A stretch of 64,000 bases of DNA from Acanthaster planci. Its lineage: Eukaryota > Echinodermata > Asteroidea > Valvatida > Acanthasteridae. The position numbers and the translations under genes were made by a program. The stretch lies in assembly GCF_001949145.1 (NCBI RefSeq), contig NW_019091411.1:224352-288351 (forward strand), given 5' to 3'. Below, one piece after another: positions 25,901-37,900 of the stretch (the first letter of the stretch is position 1; every line of letters begins with the position of its first letter). The notes below the pieces were generated by a model, which saw only the letters and a program-made list of their open reading frames with translations, had not been told where the DNA came from and did no database searches.

Positions 25901-28900
25901 TCATTCATAATTGCATATGAATGACACGATCTTGCATAATGTATACAGAATTTCCACCATTCAAAGTAGTCAGACTTGGAATTTCCACCAATCAAAGTAG
26001 TCAGACTTGGAATTTCCACCAATCAACGTAGTCAGACCTTTAGAGTTGTTCATTATAATACAGGTATGAACGACTTAAAAATTCAATTTGAATGACTGCT
26101 CCCACTTTTGGTAGATGAGCTGATTCGCTGTGTACAAATGGTTGGCAGATTCATCAAGTTGGGATTACTGAACTCACAGTAATAAGTACATGTAGACACA
26201 AGAGCGCACGAAGCAAGTAACGCCCTACAGCCTCCTTATGCAAAGCATAATTATGCAGACAACACGAATGTCACAGATGATTCCGGCGTGGTCAAGTCTA
26301 AGCAAAAGGGGAATTCAACACCAATATCCACCATTTAGTTAATTTATCATACAAGTCATTTCCCTTTCCCCCCATTTCTCTGCTTTCATCATTAGAGTTG
26401 TATTTTTGTGTGTCTGTACATATTTTATGCTCTGATATGCTTAAAATACTTTACTTCTGTTAGTCTTTTTGTTATACATGTATGTGTAGGCGGTGTAGTG
26501 GAGAAATTTTCACCCACACAGTACTGATGCTAGCCCATGTACATTTTTTTGTCGGCCAGCTGGAAGACTCGACAAAGTCGGTCCCCCGTCCATCACACCG
26601 CAGGGCCCAGAGCTCACATTTGTTGAGAACAGAACGTTGGAGATTTTATGCCATGGTGCATTCGGTCTGGAGTGGATCTATCCGGATAGTGTGGCAGACC
26701 GAGTGGAAATTAGACCGTGCAGAAGTTGCCAGCCTGAGTTCAAGCACACCAGTGTTCTGAGAATCAGCACGCCGCATTACAAGGACACAGGACTGTATGT
26801 GTGTGCTTACCTGAAATACATGGACAGTCTGAATACGAAAACTGCCACAGAGGTTTATGTGTATGTTGCAAGTAATGGTAAGTAAAATATAGTATTTTCA
26901 ATGAAAAAAGTGTCTCTGTTATTCACAAAATAATTGCTTCGTTGAGATAACACCAGTAGTTCTTATTCTTCTGCACGGCTTTCATTATGAAATGTATTGA
27001 TAAAAAGATATGCAGTGTGATGCAGTTTGGTAGGTCCTTGTTGTAAAAAGGAGGATGGACATAGTAATGAACAAAGTGCAGGCTTGAGTAAAAAAAGAAA
27101 TATGTGTCCTGGAGCGCATACACAGATCAAAAGACAAATGTGAAGATTCAGTGTCTGTGGTGGTTCCCCAGATCACGAAAAGCTATTCCTGCCAGTGGAC
27201 GAGCACACCATCTATATCAATGGCGCATCTCCCTTCATCATCCCCTGTCGCATCACGAACCCCCGGGCCCAGGTCTCCCTCGTGCATGTACATGGATACG
27301 ATACCCTGATGAACCAGGACACATCTCTGGTGTACGATCCCCAAATTGGATTTAATGTAACGGCCAATCAGGAGTTCTACGAAGGGTTTATCACCTGCCA
27401 GGCGCAACTGGGGAATATGCAGCAACAGCAGGTTTACACTGTACAGTTTGAAGGTATGTTGTTTGAGCTTCGAGGACTCTACTACTGTGATGCCATGGGC
27501 TGTTAGATTGTTCTGTCAAGTTATATGCACAGTGTTATAGGGGACCAAATTTTGGCATACACGTATTTCCACTGGACTGACCAAACGTGCCCCAGACTTA
27601 TGTTTGTATTTTAATTTGCTTTTGCCATGTTAACACTTTCACAGGCGGTAAAAAGTGAAGAAAAAAAAATTGCGTCTGCTGCCTGGCCGCTAGAAGGGGT
27701 AAATTGTTACAATGTGAGTTGTGTTAAAAGAAAACAAAATGCCTCAATACCCTTCTGCTGGGCACGTGGCAACATAGGGGCCAACTCCTTTAAAACTTTG
27801 TGGGCGAGTCCAATCACGATCAGTATTTATCCCACTGTTATTTTGTGAGAGACAGTCTCATATATTTCTTCGTGATACAATAGATTTCCTTTTATTGCGG
27901 ACATATCCTTTTTCTGTTGGTGGGGTTTCAATCAGCTCACAGTCCACTCATCACGCCTGTGATCACTGCCAGCAAGAGGGAAGTCATTCAAGGCTTGGAG
28001 GGGTTTGAGGTGACATGCCAGGTAGATGTGCCCTCAAGAAGCCATCTTGCACTCAGCTGGGAATACCCAGGAAACAGGGTAAGACTCACTGTCCTATTTC
28101 AAGCAAAGGGCCAGTCTGGATGGCACAGGTAGTCTGTACTAAAATCGGCTCTAACATTAAAAAAAGGGAGGAGGGGCTACTTTGGCCTCAGTGTTATCAA
28201 AATTTGGAGGGTATCAAGGCCAAGTGAATGGGCACCGAGGCCAACTTGGGTCAAGTCAGAGTTAGTTTAAGTCTTAGCAAAATTGAATCATATAATTGGG
28301 TTAAACTAAGTATGCAATTTAATGTAGGGATGCAGTGTCCCCCCCAATAATAATAGTAACAATAATATTAATAAACAAGACAATGTGCCCCTCCTCAAGA
28401 AAGGATACCTGTGAACAGTGAAGTGTAAAAAGCTTTCCCATTGTGTATATGAATCGTTAAAATACTTATGCAAAAAATAAAGTCTACTTCCAGTTACCAG
28501 TACAACCCCGTTTTAAAGCCCTACCTTAATATTCTAATTGAAAATTTAAATATGAGAAATAAATAGAGATGCTAGCTGGTTGCTGCTGTGTCAGTTAGAC
28601 AGGTAGATTGACATAAACTACATGTAACTGGTTAATAGTTTGCCAAATCAAGTTCAACATTGTAATAAAGGCAAACTTTGATTAATTGATTGATTGTCCT
28701 ACTTGGGGTTTCCCCTGCCTACTCAACTGTGAGATGGCCTACCTTTTCTGTTGAATTTTGTCATCAAGGGGTTCAGATAATTTTCTTCAAGCCACGAGTA
28801 CAATACCCACTTCCTTGCTCAGAGTAGAGTACAGTACTCTTTTGCCCTCAGTATTGTTTAGTATTGTACTCTTCTTCATGAGAGGGAGACTACTGTACTC

Positions 28901-31900
28901 CCTAATACTGTTAGGTGGAGGAACTGAGTACCAGTATTATGCGAGTTAGTCCTTGTGCCTTTGTGCCTAGGCAAATATAATAATACTTGTCACTTCTCTT
29001 GAAAAACACAGAAAAACCAAAACAGCGCTTAGTGATAGCCATGAACTCATGACACGGTTGACAGATCACATAAGTCCGTATCCGCCCATGTACGACGGCA
29101 CGTGTGAGGCTACTGTGCGCGGACGCCATGTTGACCGGCTGCGGCGTGTGCGCTCGCCCGGCGGTGGCCATTCGGAAAATCATGGTGCACTTCATCGCTC
29201 GGCGGTCAAATGCGCTCATACTCACAATCTAAACCTCAATCTTTCTAAGGTGTCTCTGGTCCGATTTTTTTTTCCAAAATGATACCTAGTTTCTTGAAGA
29301 TGTGCTGGAAAGCCTCTAAAATGCCACTTGAAAGCATGCCTGTTTTTAGCGAATCAGGAGTTTCTGATCATTTATCACGGTCACGCACAGAGCAGCAGGA
29401 AAAGCTGTACGTAGATCTATGAACATGAACAAATCAGTTTCAGCAGTGTCCAATATGAATATTACTCTGTTGGCAGGGCATAACTGATGGAACATGAAAA
29501 ATGGAACAACTTATGCTATCCTGTTTGTAGTAGAAATCACTGTGTATTTTATGTTCTGCATCAGGTTTTATGCTGCGTATTTTGAGTAAATTTCAGGAAG
29601 TGTATATACGCCAGTACGCATGTTATCTAAACCCCGAATCACCTCACACTTTTAAAAGACAAAGATGTAAGGAAAAAGCATTAGACCACTAAAATATGAA
29701 CAGAGGACAACAGTGGCAAAATGGTTTTAAAAGGCGGGGCACGCCCCGGCCAACAGACTGAAGTTGCAATGTACCTCCAATGGCTGGTAGGCCTGCATGT
29801 ATAAAGGGGAGGCAAAAACAATTACCTTTTTCAAAGGTGGGGGCAATGTCCCCCCCCCCCAGTTCCCCTGCCAGTGACAGAGGAAGGGAAATAAAAAAAT
29901 TACATACACTTAAATAGGAGTCTTGTCTTGTGAACCAACAGAAATATTTCTGAAGTTTTGGATTGTTTCATGGTTTTAGGATTGTTGAAATTTTGAACGT
30001 ATGTTAATGTATACTTTATTTAATGGTAGAAACCAGTGTACATTGCATGCATGTACATGTATGTCTCGTATACCCTCACCAAATTACGCACGCAAGGCAA
30101 GTTGACCTTATGGACAAGTTTGCCGTATTGAATTGAAAGCGAGGATAACGTTTTTATTTAGGGAACCTTACAAAAATGAAAGCAATTAAAAAAAAAAAAA
30201 AACAATCGCAGATTGATTTTATTTGTGATGATAAATAATTAACAATTTTGTTTTGAGCAACATTTGTAAAAAGGAAAGTGAGGCCATGTCCAAAACAGGC
30301 TTCCAGAGCTACAGCTAGGTCTATTGTCTGCGCGTTTCCACGCATTTCCAATGGAGCATGGGGCAGGGAACATGAGTAAAAATGGCTTCTTTATTGATAA
30401 GGATTGTTGAATTCACATTTAGCCCCTTTAGAAGCGTGGCAAACAAGGTGTGGCGGACACAATAGGAGGGCGTGGCAGACACAATAGAAGGGTGCTTTTT
30501 GGTTTTTTTACCCACTTTTACCCACTTGAAATCACACCCTCCTGTTATGTCCGCCATGCTTCTAAAAGGCTAATGGCAGCTGGGGAAAAGTGAAGATCCT
30601 CTACTGATTTAAATGACAGCTTTGTCCACCAATATGTACCTTATGTACACCAATATTTACGGTAGAAATTAATACAATTTTAGACAATATATTTGTTTTC
30701 TGTGAATGACATGATTTGTTTGCTTGAAGTATCCTTACTTGTTTACTGGCCAACTTGGTCATGAATAGTGTATATTTTTTTTGAAAGGGCATTGCTGCCA
30801 ACCTCGCAGGGCACACAGTCAACAGCCATGGTGGCTGCAATTAATGTTGGGGCCTGCTAAAATTTACCTAAAAATAAAGAGGTGCAATTTTTTCATACAA
30901 ACCCTCATTTTGATACATCAGTGTTGTACAGTGATTTCTCACTTGTATTTTGGTTTATGTCCAACTCTGTCCCCCAATGGAACAAAAAAATGCACAGGCA
31001 TCCTTTGAATCATTGTTTATTATTATATGAGGAATCCTTCTTGAAGAGCTAGCAAGCAATGTTGTGAATTCTTTGGACAAGGGTAGAATGTTGGGAAATT
31101 CCCAAGATCCCCTCAGCTATGCTATTAAAGAATTTATCTCTGACTCAGATCCAAAATTTGTTTTATGGACATCTTGAAGGGTCTGTTTTCACAAAATGAA
31201 TGGTGCACATGTTTTCCATTTCTTCCACACAAGATCCTGGCTTATCAAACTGCAGTTAAATCTTGGAGCATCTTTTATCCATACAGAGAATTTCGTTTTT
31301 GATGATGGATTATCAGTGGCAGTGGTTAAGTGTCCATCCTATGCTGGTGTTTGTCAGTCTTGTCAAGATTTCCCATTAAGATTGTCAAGGCAGTCCACTT
31401 CCACATTCACATTCAGCAGTAGCTCTGACTTTCATAACCAAAATTCAAGGTTGATGCTTTTAGTTTTTAATTTTGAGGCCATGAACCCACTTAGGTATGG
31501 GGACTTCTTCCTTCCACACTTGATCTGATCAAGTTCTTAAAATTAGCAAATTCCTGGGGAAATATGTGAGGTATAGGCTTGGATTAAATGCATTTTAACT
31601 TGTTGGGTACTTTGCAAAATATGTTTGCTACTTACATATACGGATAAATTTGGTTAGAGATTTACAAAACAATGACAATGCCAACTGGCTTGTATTTGCC
31701 TGATAGCCAGAGGCCTTTTTGTTTTTGTTTTTCTTATCATGGAGAGATTCTAAAGACTCATGCAGTGACCAGGAAAGGATTTCTCTTCATCTAGCGCCTT
31801 CATTTTGTACAAATGATGTCGCTGGTAATGACCAGGTGCATCCATTGAGTGACTAGTGTGAGACCAGAAGTGTGTGGTCTTTATGAAATTGAAGGGTTTA

Positions 31901-34900
31901 TTTGCAAAATGAGATCAATCCATTTGAAAAACATGAAATACTTTCACAATTTGGAAATAATAAAGCACAAAACAATAGTCCCACACCCGGTGTCCCTAAA
32001 TTTATTTGTCCTTGTTTTGCTTTGTCAAGTTGTTCTAACCACAAAAACCTGATGGAATTGATTTTATGCAACCAGGCGAGGGCTAGATTCCCAAAGGAAA
32101 ATGGCGGATACACAGTGTCACGTTTGGCAGTCAACGCTTCAGTTGTAAATGTCCTCTTTGCATTCCCATCCCACATGAAAACTGTGTACTCAAACAGTTA
32201 TCAAGCACTGAGGGGCATTTATTTAGGGTTGGGCCTAATTTGACTCAGATTGTTTAAATTGTTGAAATCTGAAAGCAATTACTTTTATGCCTTGACTTAT
32301 GGCTTCCTGGACTTTAGAGTAATATACAGCCCCTTCCTGCCTTTCTCACAGTATCAACTGGCAATGGTCCTCCCCCAATCTGTTGATCACACATGCACTG
32401 TAAAATTTTAGCCAGGGCCACCAGACCATGAGGATGCTCTTAATAAGTGCAGACCATAAAAATGTTTCAAGGGAATCAGTATATGAAGATAAATACCATT
32501 CCTGAGCCTTTATTTTGACCTTCGTTTTGGACTGTCACTACAAAATGTTTATTGCCTAAGTAGGAAGAAAAGTTTAAAGTTCATAGAAGATTTTGGTGAT
32601 GCGATTGTTGAAATTTAAAACCACATGTCTTTATGTACTTTTTTGGTTCCAAACCTTTCTTCTTAAATTGGATATAGGACAAGCCGTATTTATTTGTGTA
32701 AGATAGCTTTCTGACGGCATTTTTTGAATTATTAGAAGAAGGCCAGCCAAAATCAAACATTCATTCATCCTTTTTTTTTTTACTCCAAGTCAATGAATTT
32801 CATTTCCCACAGATTGCCGGCTTGGAATCCAATTACCGAGAGGAGACCTCACATCAAATCAGTGAACCCCATAGAAACCACCGCAAATTGAGCACCAAGC
32901 TATTTGTGGCAAATGCCACCATCTTTGACAATGGGACATTTGTCTGCATTGCCAGTACCCACGTGGACAGTTCCTCAGCGGAGGTGAAAATCACTGTTTT
33001 GTGTAAGTTGCACTTGCTTGTCTGTGTTACCTGTCAAATAAAAATTAAGCATACGTCAATGTTACAGATCTTTTTAGATAATCAAACATCTTAAAATTGT
33101 TTGGAACTTTTGTTGTGGGAAAACTTTTCAATTGGCCTTCCTCACAAGTCATCGTATTGAATTGAGAAAGAGGTTAACACTATTGTGTCAGCAACCTGAG
33201 AATGAAGCTGAAAGCAAGACAAGAAGTTCAGTACAGATTAATGTCATTCATGCTGATGAATAATATAAAATTTGTGATTAATTATATAAAAAGTTCTAAG
33301 CTGCATTGAAAAATAAAAGTGAAAGTGAGGCGAGGAACCCTGAATAGTCTGACACTACCAATTTATAAATCACAGAGGATAAGAACAAGATAAGAATAAT
33401 ATTTTGGGATTAAAAATGGTTTCCCTGTTCATTTGGTTTCTCTGACCTACAAATTTGTCATCAATGCAAAAATCTTTATTTCCCCCCCTCTTTAAAAACC
33501 AGCTGGAGACCAGCTGTTCACAAACGGGCCACCACATTTCTTGGAAGTGCCCCGCTATCTGAATCTCAGCGAAGGGGAACCGCTGGAACTGAACTGCTCG
33601 GGCGCCTACACCCTCGAATGGAACTACCCTCCAAGCATCCAGTCCCGCGTCAACATGAGTTCCAGGGCCTGTCCACTTTGCCCTCCTGACTCCCAGCACA
33701 TCAGTGTCCTGAGGGTGGACAGCGTCGGCTATAGTGATGCAGGGAGCTATCGGTGTATCTACAGTCGGTACCTTGATCATATCAATAGTGGCACAGCGGC
33801 CCAGGTAGATGTGACCGTGACAGGGAAAGGTGAGGCTATAAGTACCATGTGTGACGGTCATAAATTTGTGCCCTACTTTAATATCTCCCATTTATTTTGC
33901 TTAAACCATATCCCTATTATGTAATAATTTCTTTATCTACCTACAGACATTATTCAAATAAGAGAAGTACCCTTATGTTAGTCTTGCACTTTGCATTTTT
34001 CCTCCATACTCTTCGTGACTAAGACTCGTTCGTACTGGTTTTTTAAGAAAGAAAAAGGAGAGAGAAGGAAAGCATTCAAACATCTCTCGTGTGTTTTTGT
34101 GTTTCGCTGAACTTCAGAGTAGTAGAAGGTTAGAGCATTAGAGTTTGAAAGATAGAAGTTCTCCTTACTTTACATGATTTGCGTAACCTCAAAAGCAGTC
34201 CTGAGCTACATGTAGTTCAGCTTTAGAATGTCAGTTACTCTAATAATGCATTTCTTAAAGATTGTATTTCTTATCATAAAATTACACTTAATTTTTTGTG
34301 CAGGTTCAGCATGTATTTATATATCCATGCCAGTTTTTAGATTTTTTCTTGGATGAAAATCCAGTTACACTGATCCTGTCTGTATATGTGTTTTTTTTTA
34401 AGGTGTGCTCTTCTGGTGCACCTTGATTTACATGTATAAGCTTCGAGAAAATTTAGTGCATAGTCGTCCAAATTTAGATTCTCGTAATTTAAATGGAAAT
34501 GGTTTTATCATGACTAAACAGCAAATAGTCATCTTGTAGTTTTTTTGATTTTTTGAAATCGGACTGTTCTGAATAAAATAAATACATGTATCATTGTTAC
34601 AAACAGATGCCAGTCTTCTTAGAGATGGTCCCCCACGCATTCACGCAAACTTCTCTGCAATTATTGCTGCCGAGAATGCAACCATTGAGGTGAGCTGCTC
34701 GGGGGCGTCCACCCTGGAGTGGCTGTACCCAGATACGGTGGCGGCCCGGGTCCAGTTCACGACCGTTGGGTGTCTCACGTGCCCAAGGGCGCTACGGTAC
34801 AAAAGCATCCTGAAGATCAAGAACGCGGTGTACACCGACACGAGCCTCTACCGGTGTGTATATGGGAGGCACTCCAATAGCATCACCAATGAGACGTCAT

Positions 34901-37900
34901 CGGATGTTTACATATATGTGAGAAGTCCGGGTGAGTCAAAGTTCATTTTCAACCTGTGTTTCTTTTTTTTCCCTTTCCAAGTGTGGCCTTATCTTCCTGA
35001 CAGATGTTTCCATCTAACTAAAATCCTGAATCACTGAAGCACAAGTAACTAACTGTTCAGATGAATGACACTGTTGCAGCTGCTGTGGGACAAGTGCAGG
35101 TTCCACCCAGATCAAACACGTGGCCTAGCTTTTCAATCCTGTACACAGCTTCACTCATGTGGCTTTTACCTAACACACGTCACAGGTGTTTCCTCCTAAG
35201 AGTGGAAACTTGCACACCAAAAAAACCCACAAAATTTCAGTGCCGTACACACTGAATGGAAAGGCCATTACAGTTGATTCAGTGTTGTTTATTTTTCTTG
35301 ACTTGAGATCGCATTGCAAAACGATGTAAATATTCGATATAAAAGATTTCCTTTCCAGTAAGGTAATACCTCCCTTCCACGTCTAGGTCATATTTTTCTG
35401 CCTTTGCCCAACAATGAGAACACCGTCATCATCTTCAGAGATGAGCCGTTTGTCATACCGTGTCGCGTCACCGATCCTGTGGCGACCGTCACACTGACCT
35501 ATGAGCAGGATGCGGTGAAGGTGGGGAACGGAGTTGCATACAACCCCCAGTCGGGCTTCTTGGTAACCGGCAGGGAGTGGGATGGTGTGGTGGCTTGCAA
35601 AGGGAACATAAGCGAGCGGTGGCAGATACAACTCTTTGAAGTCCATTTGGCAGGTGGGCGAGGCAAACACAGCTCAATTTTACTTGTGAATGTGAATTTT
35701 TCCTGCTGTTTTCTCAGTGAGCACAGGCCACGGAGCTTGACTGTGTAAAGACTAATGTCAAGTTAGTTAATTTATTTAGAATGCAGGCATGATATGAAGG
35801 AAAATGCAATGTAAGCCCCTAGAGAAACTTGATGCACAGTCTTGTGTAATGCATCTTTACATGCGGTTATTGATCAGTTGCATCGGTTTGAGATTAGTTG
35901 AATTTTGAAGATGAAAACTAAACACATCTTGACTCTTCTTTTGCCAAATTGCAAAATGCTCAATGTGCATGAGTAATTTTTGTGATTTTTTTGTCTCAGA
36001 TTCCAAACAGTTGTTCCTGCCAGCTCCAGACCAGAACATCATCACCAGCGATATGGAGCCGCTCATCATTCCATGCCGTACCACCGACAGGAGGACTGAG
36101 GTCTCCCTCATCCTGGAGTACAACAGCCTGGTCAACATCGATGGGGTGACGGTGAGCTATCACCCGGTGGTGGGATTCAACATCACGGCCAACCAGGAGC
36201 TATTTCACGGCTTTGTGTTCTGCGAGGGCCAGCTGGGCAAGGTCCAACAGCAGCAGATGTTCATCGTGACTTACGAAGGTTTGTTACCAGACAAACGGGC
36301 GGTATTCTGGCCCAATTCATTTATCATTTATTTAGCAACACTCTAACAGAATATGACCCTTTTTTTATCAATTCATCCGTGTTCTTAATTATAGTGCTAC
36401 ATTCTGAAAGTACTATCATAAAAGTTCACAAACTGTAGAAAACAAGTAATGTTGTGATTGATGTTGAAATGTATCAATTGCAACTGATACATGTAAGTAG
36501 ATGTGCAGTAGCTAGACCAAACAGGTCAAACTTGGCATTATTTAGAATTTATGTCATACTGGGAAATCAAAGACCCGAGTTAGAGCTGAAACGTGTGACT
36601 CGGGACTTTGAAAGAGTGCCATTAGGAATAAAGACTTTGCTTGCATAGGCATTGTGGGGAAGTGCAGTAGCATTGCCAGCCATTAAGAACAAGAGTAAAA
36701 GATCAGTGAACGGAACAAAGGAAAAGGAAGGAGGTAATTACAACCAGTGGAGCTATATGGGCAGATCCTGCCAGGAAGAGAAATTCCCCATGTTGGCTTT
36801 GTCCCTGCTCCCAACACAGAATAATAAACACTCAGTGCATGTACGTGCCAGCCAGTCATAGGTCAGCTGAAGTGGCCCCGTTGCCACCGAGTCCATGCCT
36901 GAAACCAATTTACGATTACAACTTCCTGACTGCCAGATTTTATCATTTGCAACTCCGTCAATCAGAAATCAATGTTTCAAGTTTCGGATTACACTTTAGC
37001 ACACATGCAAGCTCTCTGCCCGTTCCTTAAGCCCAAAGGAAGAAGAACGATTTGTTAAAGGGGGGTTGTAATGGTTTATACAAGTAGATAGAGCAGTCTG
37101 GTATTGTCTGAGGAGATAGGAAATGTCATTGCAAAATACCTGTCTCATTTTCACAAGCATGGCAAGATAAGAGCTAGTGTTTATAAAATGTATTCCTGCC
37201 TGTTTAGTGAATGGAAACTGGGGAGTGGCATATTGCTGGCAGTGTATCGACCGATTCGTGGAAAAGAAAAACAACGCCAGCCCACTTGAGTGACGTAGGA
37301 TTGGATCGGACTGTTTAAGTCATTTCCTCCCGCCTCTTTCCCCTTCTCTCCTTCCTCACCAGTGAGCAGCCCGCTGGCCAAGCCGGAGATATTTGCCAGC
37401 AAGACGGAGGTGATCCAGGGCTGGGAGGGGTTTGAGGTGACCTGTGAGGTAGACATGCCATCGAGGAGCATGCTGGAACTCACGTGGGACTACCCAGGAA
37501 AGGGGGTAAGGGGACGCAGTTCCACAGCCGTGATTTTTGATGACTCATGCATGCAGCACAGAGTCCTTCACCCAACTTTATTGAATGTAGTATGCCGTGA
37601 ATATTCTAATGCCGTGGATTCTTGCACTGAAGTGTGTCATTTTTATCTGAGTCGCAATTGTGGTTAGGTTTTTAATTGTCAAAACTGTAATACCGAGCTT
37701 GACATATTCAAACTTTCTTTGATTCGGTAGAGCCGACTGAATCTCTGATTTGAATCTGTCGTCTCTCTGGAAGCAATTGCTAAACAGGAAGTGCCCAATG
37801 TAAAGTAGAAATCTGGAGTTTCTATGACTAATACTTTCCATGTGAAGTACCGTTTGAAATGTAAAACTTCACACACTTGCTCACTGCTTATCAGTAACAC

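Larger units (their letters stand above)
19968..26559. other. intron 1 (6.6 kb), no exon seen
   Basis: Begins GTAAGT and ends TCGGCCAG. It holds an (ACATGT)n tract (24693-24733), a 31-bp tandem triplet (25949-26039) and homopolymer runs. I searched for the D1/D2/D3 exon signatures (GPP, LEWxYP, IPCR, EVIQG) and found none. A first intron of this size often carries enhancers, but none can be named. Confidence 0.6.
28079..32812. other. intron 4 (4.7 kb)
   Basis: Splits the first D3 domain. It contains a CpG-rich patch (29050-29225), a foldback element (30417-30574) and AT-rich filler. No additional Ig exon was recognised. Confidence 0.6.

Noticed and set aside
25949-26039. Possible CRISPR-like direct repeats
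   Set aside because: The three 31-bp units are contiguous with no spacers, in a eukaryotic intron.
33370-33891. Minus-strand frame of 173 codons opposite exon 6
   Set aside because: A shadow of the real plus-strand Ig exon; similar shadows lie opposite other Ig exons.
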